From Streptomyces anulatus (GTDB lineage: Bacteria; Actinomycetota; Actinomycetes; Streptomycetales; Streptomycetaceae): a DNA stretch of 64,000 nucleotides. The translations under genes and the position numbers were made by a program. The notes beneath the pieces were generated by a model. It did no database searches. It was not told the origin of the DNA and worked only from the letters and a program-made list of their open reading frames with translations. Below, in pieces: positions 33,415 through 42,230 of the stretch; position 1 is the stretch's first letter; each line of letters starts with the position of its first letter. The stretch is from positions 434,001 through 498,000 of the forward strand of contig NZ_BMVK01000005.1 of the NCBI RefSeq assembly GCF_014650675.1, in the 5' to 3' direction.

Positions 33415-34194
33415 TCAGGCCGCGTGGCCGCCGTCCACGACGACCTCCGTACCCGTGATGAACCCCGCCTCCGCGCTCGCGAGGTACGCGACGAGCGAGG
33501 CGACCTCCTCCGTCGTCCCGAAGCGGCCGAGCGCGGTCGCCGCGCGCTGGCCCTCGGCGAACGGCCCGTCGGCCGGGTTGAGATCGGTGTCCACGGGACC
33601 GGGCTGGATCAGGTTCACCGTGATGCCGCGCGGCCCCAGTTCCCGGGCGAGCGGCTTGGTCAGCCCGGCCAGGGCGGACTTGCTGAGCCCGTAGAGGGTG
33701 GAGCCGGGCCCGCCCGCGTACCGGCTCAGGGCGGAGCCCACGGAGATGACGCGGCCCCCGTCGGCCAGCCGCTCCGCAGCCGCCCGGCAGGCGAGGAACA
33801 CCGCCCGCACGTTCACCGCCAGCGTCCGGTCCACCTCCGGCCCGGCGAGTGCGGAGATCGGGCCGAGGACGCCGATGCCCGCGTTGTTGACCAGGATGTC
33901 GAGCCGGCCGAGCGCGTCCGCCGCCCGGTGCACGGCGTCGGCGGCCGCACCGGAGTCCGCCGCGTCGCAGCGCAGGGCGACCCCCCGGCGCCCGAAGCCC
34001 TCGATCTTCGCGACGACCGCACGGGCCGCCGCCTCGTCCCGGACATAGGTGACGGCGACGTCCGCGCCCTCCTGGGCGAGCCGCAGCGCGATCGCGGCGC
34101 CGATGCCCCGACCGCCCCCGGTGACCAGGGCGGCCCGGTCCGGGAGGCCGGTGGGAACGGTGGCGGGGGCGGTGGTGGACAGGGTGCTGGACAT
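33415..34194 (-). CDS. Short-chain dehydrogenase/reductase
   Basis: A 259-residue NAD(P)-dependent SDR. The Rossmann motif is TGGGRGIGAAIA (about 26-37), the NNAG motif is LVNNAGIG, and the active site is Ser in ISVGSALSRY and Tyr-Lys in YGLSKSAL. The C-terminal VVVDGGHAA is typical of the FabG-like group. AAAGGAA is close to the ATG. Directly upstream is a perfect 12-bp-arm inverted repeat and then a TetR gene transcribed the same way, so expression is probably linked to TetR. The 3' end has a 17-bp repeat. Confidence 0.9.
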   Translation of the reverse strand: MSSTLSTTAPATVPTGLPDRAALVTGGGRGIGAAIALRLAQEGADVAVTYVRDEAAARAVVAKIEGFGRRGVALRCDAADSGAAADAVHRAADALGRLDILVNNAGIGVLGPISALAGPEVDRTLAVNVRAVFLACRAAAERLADGGRVISVGSALSRYAGGPGSTLYGLSKSALAGLTKPLARELGPRGITVNLIQPGPVDTDLNPADGPFAEGQRAATALGRFGTTEEVASLVAYLASAEAGFITGTEVVVDGGHAA

Positions 34195-34204
34195 GGCCGG
34201 TTCC

Positions 34205-34247
34205 TTTGCTGGGGGACGCCGTCGCTCCGACGACATCCCCCAGCAAA
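34205..34247. promoter_or_regulatory. Perfect inverted repeat between TetR and SDR genes, touching the SDR ribosome binding site
   Basis: TTTGCTGGGGGA (34205-34216) and TCCCCCAGCAAA (34236-34247) are exact complements with a 19-base spacer. One arm shares three bases with the AAAGGAA site of the SDR gene. It could be a TetR operator, an attenuator hairpin, or the terminator of the TetR gene. Confidence 0.6.
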
Positions 34248-34301
34248 CGCGCGCCGGGGCCCGCGCACCGGCGGGTATCGGACGCCCACGGCCGCCTGCC
34301 G

Positions 34302-34937
34302 TCACGGCAGCAGCGCGGGATCCGTCGCCGCGGACCGCAGCCGGACCAGGATGGCCCGCGCCGCCTTGTCGTAGCCGAGATTGTTGTTCTGGAGCACCGA
34401 CTCGGCGTTGGCCAGCTCCAGCAGGGCGATCAACTCGAAGGCCAGCTGGCACACGTCGGTGTCCCCGGCCAGCTCCCCGGCGGACCTGGCCTCCTCGATC
34501 GTCTGCTCCACGAAGGTGACCCAGCCCGTCTGCGCGGACGCCAGGGCGTCGTGCACCTTGCCGCCGCGGGCGTCGAACTCGGCGGTGGCGGCGTAGAAGA
34601 AGCAACCGCCCCGGAAGACGCGCCCGCGGGAGTACGCGATCCACGCCTCGCACAACCGCCACACCCGCCCGAGCCCGGGCGGCACCGACCGGGTGGGGCG
34701 CAGCACATGGTCGACGTATATGGCCACCGCCCCCCGTACGGTGGCCAGTTGGAGTCCCTCCTTCGAGCCGAAGAGGGCGAACACTCCGCTCTTGCTCAGC
34801 CCGAGCTCGGTGGCCAGCCGCCCCAGCGACAGTCCCTCCAGCCCTTCGACCGAGGCGATCTGCACCGCCCGTCCCAGGATCAACTGCCGGGTCTGGTTCC
34901 CCCGCTCGACCCGCCCGTCCGCTCTTAACGACGTCAT
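34302..34937 (-). CDS. TetR/AcrR family transcriptional regulator
   Basis: A 211-residue regulator. The N-terminal HTH (about 17-64) has RQLILGRAVQIASVEGLEGLS-type helix 1, LGRLATELGLSKSGVFALFGSKEGL and then a long helix. The C-terminal ligand domain (TetR_C type) includes WIAYSRGRVFRGGCFFYAATAEFDARGG, a pattern typical of regulators of oxidoreductase genes. It lies upstream of and parallel to the SDR and aldo-keto reductase genes, which it probably represses. The gap between TetR and SDR holds a perfect inverted repeat. Confidence 0.9.
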   Translation of the reverse strand: MTSLRADGRVERGNQTRQLILGRAVQIASVEGLEGLSLGRLATELGLSKSGVFALFGSKEGLQLATVRGAVAIYVDHVLRPTRSVPPGLGRVWRLCEAWIAYSRGRVFRGGCFFYAATAEFDARGGKVHDALASAQTGWVTFVEQTIEEARSAGELAGDTDVCQLAFELIALLELANAESVLQNNNLGYDKAARAILVRLRSAATDPALLP

Positions 34938-35178
34938 GTGACCACTCCGTACCTCAGAGTTATCGAGGCGTCAGTCTAGGGAGCGGCGGCGCGGCCGACG
35001 GACCCTCCGCCGTCCGGCCGAACGGTCCGACCGCCTCTGACCACGGGTGATGCCCCGGAACGATCCGATCGCTGAGACAGGTGTTCCTTTTTCAGGAGCC
35101 CGGCGGATAGCGTGATCGCTCCGCGTGCGAGCCGGTGAGGTCTCCACAACATGTTCCGTGGAGATCCAGGAGAACCAG

Positions 35179-36108
35179 ATGTCCGCTGCCGCCGTGCCCG
35201 CCGTCGCGTCCCCGCGCCGCGCCTGGGTCACCGACCTTCCCGTGCTGGCGGTCGCCGTCGTCTGGGGCGCCAGCTACCTCGCGGCCAAGGGCATCACCAC
35301 CGCCCACACGGTCGTCGCCGTCCTCGTCCTGCGCTTCGCGATCGTGCTGCCGGTGCTCGTGGCGACCGGATGGCGCAGACTGCGGGCCCTGACCGGTGCG
35401 CAGTGGCGCGGCGCCGGGCTGCTGGGCCTCGTACTGAGCGGGATCTTCCTGCTGGAGACGTACGGGGTGGTGCACACCTCCGCCACCAACGCCGGGCTGA
35501 TCATCAGCCTCACCATGATCTTCACGCCGCTGGCCGAGGCCGCCGTGACCCGTGTGCGCCCGTCGGCCGCATTCGTCGCCGCGGCCGGGCTCTCCGTCGC
35601 CGGAGTGATCCTGCTGACCCAGGGCGGCGGGTTCACCAGCCCCTCGGGCGGCGACCTCCTGATGCTTCTCGCCGCCCTCGCCCGGACCGTCCATGTCCTG
35701 GCCATGGCCCGGATCAAAGCGGTCCAGGACGCCGACTCGCTCTCCCTGACCACCGTCCAGCTCGGGGCCGCGGTCGCCGTCTTCGCCGTCCTCGCCGCCG
35801 TCCCCGGCACCGGCGCCTCGCCGTGGAGCACGGCGGCGGACTTCGGCGCCCGGGAGTGGGCGGGCCTGGTCTTCCTCTCGGTGTTCTGCACGCTGTTCGC
35901 GTTCTTCGTGCAGATGTGGTCCGTACGCCGCACCTCGCCGTCCCGGGTCAGCCTGCTGCTCGGTACGGAACCGCTGTGGGCCGCCGCCGTCGGCATCAGC
36001 CTCGGCGGGGAACGGCTCGGGCTGCTCGGCGCCGCCGGGGCGGTCCTCGTCCTGGCGGGCACCGCGTGGGGCCGGCGCGGCGCGGACCGGGGGCGCGCGG
36101 GGGCGTGA
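35179..36108 (+). CDS. EamA/DMT family transporter (RhaT-like)
   Basis: A 309-residue membrane protein with about ten helices in two EamA repeats (about 20-150 and 160-295). The first repeat begins VLAVAVVWGASYLAAKGI and has the typical ending SATNAGLIISLTMIFTPLAEAAV. The second ends LLLGTEPLWAAAVGISLGGERLG. The members export amino acids or other metabolites; the substrate is unknown. The start at 35179 is chosen because CAGGAG lies 6 nt upstream; an in-frame upstream start has no site. Confidence 0.87.
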   Translation: MSAAAVPAVASPRRAWVTDLPVLAVAVVWGASYLAAKGITTAHTVVAVLVLRFAIVLPVLVATGWRRLRALTGAQWRGAGLLGLVLSGIFLLETYGVVHTSATNAGLIISLTMIFTPLAEAAVTRVRPSAAFVAAAGLSVAGVILLTQGGGFTSPSGGDLLMLLAALARTVHVLAMARIKAVQDADSLSLTTVQLGAAVAVFAVLAAVPGTGASPWSTAADFGAREWAGLVFLSVFCTLFAFFVQMWSVRRTSPSRVSLLLGTEPLWAAAVGISLGGERLGLLGAAGAVLVLAGTAWGRRGADRGRAGA

Positions 36109-36180
36109 CCGCTGGCGCCGGGGAGCGACCGCCGCCCCCGGGACGTGGCCGGAGCTCGCCATGACGGCACCGACGCAGGG

Positions 36181-36384
36181 TCAGGACTTGATCGAGTCCG
36201 CGGCGATCATCACGGCCACCCCCGCCACGATCAGCACGATGTTGACGAACAGCCCGCGGTCGCTGAGGAAGTCGATCCGCCGCACCACCGTCCACAGCCG
36301 GAACCAGCCCGTCCACTCGTACAGCAGTCCGCCGGCGCCCTGGGCGAAGACGAGGAAGCCGATCGTCTCGACGATTTTCTTCAT
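36181..36384 (-). CDS. Small two-helix membrane protein
   Basis: A 67-residue protein with two hydrophobic segments (GFLVFAQGAGGLLYEWTGWF and LFVNIVLIVAGVAVMIA) joined by a charged loop. It starts MKKIVETIG with GGGAGG 8 nt upstream, which supports a real gene despite its length. I do not recognise a named family. It is convergent with the DMT transporter and divergent from a histidine kinase gene. Confidence 0.72.
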   Translation of the reverse strand: MKKIVETIGFLVFAQGAGGLLYEWTGWFRLWTVVRRIDFLSDRGLFVNIVLIVAGVAVMIAADSIKS

Positions 36385-36529
36385 GGGCCGAGCCTCCCGC
36401 CCGGCCCGCACCCGCCGCGTCGGCCACCGGTCCCGCCCGCCGCGCCGAAAGTAGCCGGTCCTGCGACTTTGGTCGCGCCCTCGCCGCGCAGGGCCTCTCC
36501 GGGCCGCCCGGCTGCGTAACTTTGTCGAT

Positions 36530-37750
36530 ATGACGCGCACCGAATACCGCTGGCTGCTTCCTTCGGCGATGGCCGATCCCGAGCTGCCCGGCGACCGGCC
36601 CCGGACGCGGCGGACCGTGCGGGACTGGGCCGTCGACATCACGGCATTCCTCTGCGCCGCGGGCATCGGCCTGCTGGCGCTCGCCGCGATCGACGCCGAT
36701 GACACCACGGCGGACGTCTTCGTCCTCGTCGACTCGGTGATCGGTGCGGCGGCCTGCTGCGCGCTCTGGCTCCGACGACGCTGGCCCGTCGGGCTCGCCG
36801 CCGTGCTGACCGTCGTCTGCATCGTCGAACCCGTGGCCGCCGGGGCCCTGATGGTGGCCCTCTTCAGTCTCGCCGTGCACCGCCCGTTCAAGCCGGTGGC
36901 GATCGTCGGCGCGGGCGCGCTGATCGCGGCTCCCCTGCAGCCCCTCCTGCGCCCCGACCCCGCGACAAGCTTCCTCGCCTCGGTCATCATCGGGGTCCTG
37001 CTGGTCCTGCTGGTGCTCAGCTGGGGCATGGTCGTACGCTCCCGGCGCCAGCTCGTCCTCACGCTCCGCGAACGGGCCCGCCGCGCCGAGGCCGAGGCGG
37101 AGCTGCGCGCCGAACAGGCCCAGCGCCTGGCCCGGGAGGCCATCGCCCGCGAGATGCACGACGTACTGGCCCACCGGCTGACCCTGCTCAGCGTGCACGC
37201 CGGGGCGCTCGAATTCCGGCCGGACGCCCCCGCCGCCGAGATCGGCCGGGCCGCCGGCGTCATCCGGGACAGTGCCCACGAGGCACTCCAGGACCTCCGC
37301 GAGATCATCGGCGTCCTGCGCGGGCCGGGCGACACCGACGAGGGCGACCGGCCGCAGCCCACCCTCGCCACCCTGGACGCCCTCGTCGCCGAATCCCGGC
37401 TCGCGGGCATGAAGGTCGTCGTCGACAACCGGGTCGCCGACCCCCGGGGCGCCCCCGCCGCCACCGGCCGCACGGTCTACCGGATCGCCCAGGAGTGCCT
37501 GACCAACGCCCGCAAGCACGCGCCCGGCACCGAGGTCTCCCTCACCGTGACGGGCGGCCCCGGCGAGGGGCTCGCCATCGAGGTGGAGAACCCCGCCCCC
37601 ACCGAACCCTTCGAGCGGGTCCCCGGCTCGGGGCAGGGGCTCATCGGCCTCACCGAACGCGCCACGCTCGCCGGCGGCGGCCTGGTGCACGGCCCGACGG
37701 AGGACGGCGGCTTCGCGGTCCGGGCCCGGCTGCCGTGGCCCGCCGCGTGA
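36530..37750 (+). CDS. Two-component sensor histidine kinase (HisKA_3 type)
   Basis: A 406-residue kinase with four or five hydrophobic segments (about 37-165), then a short linker coiled coil (RARRAEAEAELRAEQAQRL). The H-box is AREMHDVLAHRL with His210. The HATPase domain has QECLTNARKHAPG (N-box) and GSGQGLIGLTERA. There is no separate sensor domain. TAACTT lies 7 nt before the ATG and no ribosome binding site is visible, so the mRNA may be leaderless. The partner regulator follows after about 106 bp. Confidence 0.9.
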   Translation: MTRTEYRWLLPSAMADPELPGDRPRTRRTVRDWAVDITAFLCAAGIGLLALAAIDADDTTADVFVLVDSVIGAAACCALWLRRRWPVGLAAVLTVVCIVEPVAAGALMVALFSLAVHRPFKPVAIVGAGALIAAPLQPLLRPDPATSFLASVIIGVLLVLLVLSWGMVVRSRRQLVLTLRERARRAEAEAELRAEQAQRLAREAIAREMHDVLAHRLTLLSVHAGALEFRPDAPAAEIGRAAGVIRDSAHEALQDLREIIGVLRGPGDTDEGDRPQPTLATLDALVAESRLAGMKVVVDNRVADPRGAPAATGRTVYRIAQECLTNARKHAPGTEVSLTVTGGPGEGLAIEVENPAPTEPFERVPGSGQGLIGLTERATLAGGGLVHGPTEDGGFAVRARLPWPAA

Positions 37751-37856
37751 GGACCCCGGGCGCGACGGAGCGACGGCGGCCGGGCGGTCACTCGGCGGTC
37801 GGCGCCCGGGTGCCCGCCGTACGGGTGACGCGCACCGGCTGGCTACGGTGGCCGTC

Positions 37857-38597
37857 ATGAACACCCCGGCGTCCCCGACACCCCCGGCGTCACCCACGCC
37901 CCCGCCCGTCCGGCTGCTGATCGTCGACGACGACCCGCTGGTCCGGGCCGGACTGACCCTGATGCTCGGCGGCGACGAGGGCATCGACATCGTGGGGGAG
38001 GGCGCGGACGGCGACGAGGTCGAGGAGCTGGTCGAACGCCTGCGCCCCGACGTCGTCCTGATGGACATCCGGATGCCGGTCATGGACGGACTCACCGCGA
38101 CCGAGCGACTGCGCCGCCGGCCCGGGGCTCCCGAAGTCGTCGTCCTCACCACGTTCCACGCGGACGAACAGGTGCTCCGCGCCATCCGGGCCGGGGCAGC
38201 AGGATTCGTCCTGAAAGACACCCCGCCGGCCCGGATCGTCGATTCGGTCCGCCGGGTCGCCGCCGGGGACCCGGTGCTCTCGCCCGCCGTCACCCGCCAG
38301 TTGATGGCCCGCGCCGCGGGCGGCGGACACGACGACCGGGCGGGCCGTACCGACCGCGCACGCAGGCGGTTCGATCAGCTCGCCGAGCGGGAGAAGGAAG
38401 TCGCCGTCGCCGTCGGACGCGGCGGTTCCAACGCGGAGATCGCGGGCTCCCTCTACCTCAGCGTCGCGACCGTCAAGACCCACGTCTCGCGCATTCTCGC
38501 CAAACTCGAACTCAACAACCGTGTCCAGATCGCGCTGTTGGTCCATGACGCGGGACTCCTCGACACGGACGGGGAGGACGGGGGCGGCCTACGCTGA
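37857..38597 (+). CDS. NarL/LuxR-type response regulator
   Basis: A 246-residue regulator with a Pro-rich N-terminal extension (residues 3-17). The receiver has IVDDDPLVRAGL, phospho-acceptor Asp70 in VVLMDIRMPVMDG, and Lys in FVLKDTPPA. The LuxR HTH has LAEREKEVAVAVGRGGSN and YLSVATVKTHVSRILAKL. It pairs with the kinase upstream. TACGGT lies exactly 7 nt before ATG 37857, a pattern for leaderless transcription; a GTG at 37848 is an alternative start. Two P450 genes follow on the same strand after 36 bp and may be its targets or part of the operon. Confidence 0.9.
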   Translation: MNTPASPTPPASPTPPPVRLLIVDDDPLVRAGLTLMLGGDEGIDIVGEGADGDEVEELVERLRPDVVLMDIRMPVMDGLTATERLRRRPGAPEVVVLTTFHADEQVLRAIRAGAAGFVLKDTPPARIVDSVRRVAAGDPVLSPAVTRQLMARAAGGGHDDRAGRTDRARRRFDQLAEREKEVAVAVGRGGSNAEIAGSLYLSVATVKTHVSRILAKLELNNRVQIALLVHDAGLLDTDGEDGGGLR

Positions 38598-38633
38598 GCG
38601 GAGCGGACCGGAACGGAAGAGGGGCTGACCACC

Positions 38634-39806
38634 ATGGCTGTGCTCGATCTGCGCGACCTGCCGGACTTCACCGTGAACCCCTATCCGTACTACGCCAAGC
38701 TCCGGGCCGAGGGGCCGGTGCACATCGTGCGCACCGACGAGATGGAGCGGATCTGGCTGGTCGTCGGGTACGAGGAGGCCCGCGCCGCCCTCGCCGACCA
38801 GCGGCTCGGCAAGGACTGGCGGACCACCGGACGCTGGGAGGCGTCCGAGGCCGTGCTCAGCGCCAACATGCTGGAGCTGGACGCCCCGCACCACACCCGG
38901 CTGCGGCGGCTCGTCGTCCGCGAGTTCACCCCCCGGCGGATCGAGGCGCTGCGCCCGCGCGTCACCGAGATCACCGGCCGACTGCTCGACGCGATGGTGC
39001 CCCGGGGCTCCGCCGACCTGGTCGACGCGCTCGCCTTCCCGCTGCCGATGACCGTGATCTGCGAGCTCCTCGGTGTCCCGGACATCGACCGGGACACCTT
39101 CCGCGCCCTCTCCAACGGCATCGTCAGCCCGACCCCGGAGCAGCGGGAGGGCGACCCGGCCGGAGCGATGAGCGACTACCTCGTCGACCTCATCGCGGAC
39201 AAGCGCCGCTCGCCCGGCGACGACCTGCTGAGCGCGCTGATCCGGACCCGGGACGAGGGAGGCGACGGCCTCTCCTCCGCCGAACTGGTCGGCATGGCCT
39301 TCCTGTTGCTGGTCGCCGGTCACGAGACCACCGTCAACCTGATCGCCAACGGGGTCCGGGCCCTGCTCGACCACCCCGACCAGCTCGCCCTGTTGCGCGC
39401 CGACCCGGGGCTGATCGACAACGCGGTGGAGGAGATGCTGCGCTACGACGGGCCGGTGGAGACCGCCACCTTCCGCTTCGCCCGGGAGCCGGTGAAGATC
39501 GGCGACACCGAGATCGCGCGCGACGAGGCGGTCCTCGTCGCGCTGGCCTCCGCCGACCGTGACCCCGGCCGCTTCCCCGAACCGGACGCCTTCGACATCC
39601 GCCGCGAACCCCAGGGACACCTGGGCTTCGGCCACGGCGCGCACTACTGCCTGGGCGCGCCGCTCGCCCGGATGGAGGCCCGCATCGCGATCGGCGCCCT
39701 GCTGGAACGCTGCCCCGGCCTCGCCCGCGACCCGTCCGGCGGCGAGCTGGACTGGCTGCCCGGTCTGCTGATGCGCGGGGTGCGGGGACTGCCGGTCCGC
39801 TGGTGA
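38634..39806 (+). CDS. Cytochrome P450 (CYP107-like), first of tandem pair
   Basis: A 390-residue soluble bacterial P450. The I-helix oxygen-binding motif is LVAGHETT (about 225-232), and the K-helix E-x-x-R is in EEMLRYDGPVETATFRFAR. The heme loop is FGHGAHYCLG with ligand Cys339. It needs ferredoxin and ferredoxin reductase; neither gene is in the window. It begins 36 bp after the response regulator and is followed by a second, closely similar P450. The substrate is unknown, as no biosynthetic core enzyme lies nearby. A G-rich site (GAGGGG) is about 9 nt before the ATG. Confidence 0.93.
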   Translation: MAVLDLRDLPDFTVNPYPYYAKLRAEGPVHIVRTDEMERIWLVVGYEEARAALADQRLGKDWRTTGRWEASEAVLSANMLELDAPHHTRLRRLVVREFTPRRIEALRPRVTEITGRLLDAMVPRGSADLVDALAFPLPMTVICELLGVPDIDRDTFRALSNGIVSPTPEQREGDPAGAMSDYLVDLIADKRRSPGDDLLSALIRTRDEGGDGLSSAELVGMAFLLLVAGHETTVNLIANGVRALLDHPDQLALLRADPGLIDNAVEEMLRYDGPVETATFRFAREPVKIGDTEIARDEAVLVALASADRDPGRFPEPDAFDIRREPQGHLGFGHGAHYCLGAPLARMEARIAIGALLERCPGLARDPSGGELDWLPGLLMRGVRGLPVRW

Positions 39807-39862
39807 GGCCGGGCCCGCCCCCCTCCTTTCACCTACAGCGAATCTCCTCGAAGGGAACCGAG

Positions 39863-41059
39863 TTGAGCACCGAACCCCTGGTCGATCTCGCCGCGCTCGG
39901 CGATGAGTTCACCCGCGACCCCTATCCCGCCTACGCCGCCCTGCGCGCGAAGGGACCGGTCCACCGGGTGCGGATCCCCGAGGGCGCTGACGCCTGGCTC
40001 GTCGTCGGATACGAGGCGGGCCGCGCCCTCCTCGCCGACCAGCGGCTCTCCAAGCACTGGAGCCGGGCCTCGCCGTCGCTCGGCGTCAGCAAGGTGTCCG
40101 CGGGCTCCTCGATGCTCGGCTCCGACGCCCCCGACCACACCCGGATGCGCAAGCTGGTCACCCGTGAGTTCACCCCGCGCCGCATGGAGCAACTGGCTCC
40201 GCGTATCCAGGAGATGACCGACGGGCTGCTGGACTCGATGCTCGCGGCCCCGGCCCGTGCGGCGGACCTGGTCGAGGCGCTCTCCTTCCCGCTGCCCATG
40301 TCGGTGATCTGCGAGCTGCTCGGCGTCCCGTCCCTGGACCGCGAGGCCTTCCGCACCTGGTCCGGCCAGGCGGTCTCCTCCGTCGACCCGTCCCTGCGCG
40401 CCTCCTCCACGCAGGCGATGACCGCGTACATCGCCGGGCTGCTCGCCGACAAGCGCGAGAAGCCGGGCGAGGACCTGCTGAGCGCGCTGATCCACACCTC
40501 CGACGAGGACGGCGACCGGCTGTCCGGCGACGAACTGATCGGCATGGCCTGGCTGTTGCTGGTCGCCGGACACGAGACCACCGTCAACCTCATCACCAAC
40601 GGCGTGCACAACCTCCTCGCCCACCCCGATCAACTGGCCGCCCTGCGGGCCGACTTCACCCTGATCGACAACGCGGTCGAAGAGATCCTGCGCTTCGAGG
40701 GGCCGGTGGAGACCCCCACCTACCGCTTCACGACCGATCCGGTCGAGGTCGCCGGGGTGATGATCCCCGGCGGCGGCGAGCTGGTCCTCGTCGCGATGTC
40801 GGACGCCAACCGGGACCCCGTCCGCTACCCCGACGGGTCCCGCTTCGACATCACCCGCGACGCCCGGGGCCACCTCGCCTTCGGGCACGGCATCCACTAC
40901 TGCCTGGGCGCGCCGCTGGCCCGCATCGAGGCCAGGATCGCCATCCGGTCGCTGCTGGAACGCTGTCCGGACCTGCGGCTGGCCGCCGACCCGGCGACGC
41001 TCGCCTGGCGCACCGGGATCCTGATGCGGGGGCCGCTGAGCCTCCCGGTCGCCTGGTAG
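39863..41059 (+). CDS. Cytochrome P450, second of tandem pair (TTG start)
   Basis: A 398-residue P450 very similar to its upstream neighbour. Shared stretches include LVEALSFPLPMSVICELLGVP, LLVAGHETTVNLI and the heme loop FGHGIHYCLGAPLAR (Cys347). The similarity suggests a tandem duplication. The start is taken as TTG at 39863 (LSTEPLVDLAALG) because AAGGGA lies 6 nt upstream and homology to the first P450 begins there; no ATG or GTG is well placed. It ends 20 bp before the convergent dehydrogenase gene. Confidence 0.9.
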   Translation: MSTEPLVDLAALGDEFTRDPYPAYAALRAKGPVHRVRIPEGADAWLVVGYEAGRALLADQRLSKHWSRASPSLGVSKVSAGSSMLGSDAPDHTRMRKLVTREFTPRRMEQLAPRIQEMTDGLLDSMLAAPARAADLVEALSFPLPMSVICELLGVPSLDREAFRTWSGQAVSSVDPSLRASSTQAMTAYIAGLLADKREKPGEDLLSALIHTSDEDGDRLSGDELIGMAWLLLVAGHETTVNLITNGVHNLLAHPDQLAALRADFTLIDNAVEEILRFEGPVETPTYRFTTDPVEVAGVMIPGGGELVLVAMSDANRDPVRYPDGSRFDITRDARGHLAFGHGIHYCLGAPLARIEARIAIRSLLERCPDLRLAADPATLAWRTGILMRGPLSLPVAW

Positions 41060-41079
41060 CGGCAGGTCCGGGGGCCAGT

Positions 41080-42099
41080 TCAGCCGCCGGGGATCTCGGT
41101 CATCGCCACCGGCCGGCGTTCCCGGCGGGAGACCTCGCACGCCTCGGCGATCCGCAGGGCGTGCAGGGCCTCCCGCCCGTCGCACGGATTGGCCGACTCG
41201 CCCCGGGCCACGCGCAGGAACGCGTCCAGTTCCGCCTCGTACGCCGGGGCGAACCGTTCCAGGAACCCCGGCCAGGGCTTCGCCGGGGCGCCGGACCCCC
41301 CGGGCTCGGCCGAGGTCAGCGGCGTACGGTCGTCCAGGCCGACGGCGATCTGGTCCCGTTCGCCCGCCAGCTCCATCCGTACGTCGTACCCGGCGCCGTT
41401 GCACCGGGTCGCGGTGGCGGTGGCGAGCGTCCCGTCGTCGAGGGTGAGCAGAGCGGCGGCCGTGTCCACGTCCCCGGCCTCCCGGAACATCGCGGGTCCG
41501 GCGTCCGAGCCGGTGGCGTACACCTCGCTCACCTCGCGGCCCGTCACCCAGCGCAGGATGTCGAAGTCGTGGACCAGGCAGTCGCGGTACAGCCCGCCGG
41601 AGAGCGGGAGGTAGGCGGCGGGCGGCGGGGCCGGATCGGAGGTGACCGCCCGCACGGTGTGCAGCCGGCCGAGCCGTCCCTCCCGCACGGCGGCCCTGGC
41701 CTCGCCGTACCCGGCGTCGAAGCGCCGCATGAAGCCGAGCTGGAGAACGCTGCCCGCGGCCTCGACCTCCGCGAGCGCGGCGAGCGTGCCGGGCAGGTCC
41801 AGGGCGATCGGCTTCTCGCAGAAGACGGGCAGCCCGCCGCGGGCGGCCCGTGCGATGAGCCCGGCATGGGCCGAGGTCGCCGAACAGATCACCACGGCGT
41901 CGGGCGGGCCCCCGGCCGTACCCTCTCCGCTGAACAGACCGTCCACCGGTACGGCCGTCGCCCCCGTCCGCGCCGCGGCAGCGGCCGCCCGCTCCGGGTC
42001 CGCGTCCGCCAGCAGCAGGGCGTCCACGGCGGGGTGACGGCTCAGCACCTCCGCATGGAATGTGCCGATCCGTCCCGTTCCGATCAGTCCGATGCGCAT
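41080..42099 (-). CDS. Gfo/Idh/MocA family oxidoreductase (inositol or sugar dehydrogenase)
   Basis: A 339-residue NAD(P)-dependent dehydrogenase. The Rossmann motif is LIGTGRIGTFHAEVL at the N-terminus. The family E-K-P motif is FCEKPIALDLPGTL, and the C-terminal domain has DFDILRWVTGREVSEVYATG, with the catalytic-type Asp/His segment VHDFDILRW. Length and motifs fit inositol 2-dehydrogenase-like enzymes. It is divergent from the GntR gene, and the palindrome TTTGTCCTGACAAA (42140-42153) lies 41 bp before its ATG. It is therefore probably in the same regulon as the sugar transporter. ATG 42099 is preferred over a TTG three codons upstream. Confidence 0.88.
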   Translation of the reverse strand: MRIGLIGTGRIGTFHAEVLSRHPAVDALLLADADPERAAAAAARTGATAVPVDGLFSGEGTAGGPPDAVVICSATSAHAGLIARAARGGLPVFCEKPIALDLPGTLAALAEVEAAGSVLQLGFMRRFDAGYGEARAAVREGRLGRLHTVRAVTSDPAPPPAAYLPLSGGLYRDCLVHDFDILRWVTGREVSEVYATGSDAGPAMFREAGDVDTAAALLTLDDGTLATATATRCNGAGYDVRMELAGERDQIAVGLDDRTPLTSAEPGGSGAPAKPWPGFLERFAPAYEAELDAFLRVARGESANPCDGREALHALRIAEACEVSRRERRPVAMTEIPGG

Positions 42100-42139
42100 G
42101 GGCCCCAAGGTGGCGTTCGCCCGGTCGTCATGTCAAGCG

Positions 42140-42153
42140 TTTGTCCTGACAAA
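42140..42153. promoter_or_regulatory. GntR operator candidate 1 (dehydrogenase side)
   Basis: Perfect palindrome TTTGTC-CT-GACAAA. Its centre is exactly 60 bp from the centre of the second copy (42201-42212). It lies next to the start of the Gfo/Idh gene. Confidence 0.65.
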
Positions 42154-42200
42154 TGGCGGCCACATCGATCGGCTGCTCCCCGCCCCGGTACGCCATGGCT

Positions 42201-42212
42201 TTGTCCGGACAA
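42201..42212. promoter_or_regulatory. GntR operator candidate 2 (gntR side)
   Basis: Perfect palindrome TTGTCCGGACAA, 18 bp before the GTG start of the GntR gene. Shares TTGTC/GACAA with copies at 42140 and 43174, which suggests autoregulation. Confidence 0.65.
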
Positions 42213-42230
42213 GCGAACTACGCTCGCCCC

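Noticed and set aside
38634..41059. Secondary-metabolite cluster around the P450 pair
   Set aside because: No polyketide, peptide or terpene synthase, tailoring set or resistance gene lies adjacent. Two P450s alone are not a cluster.
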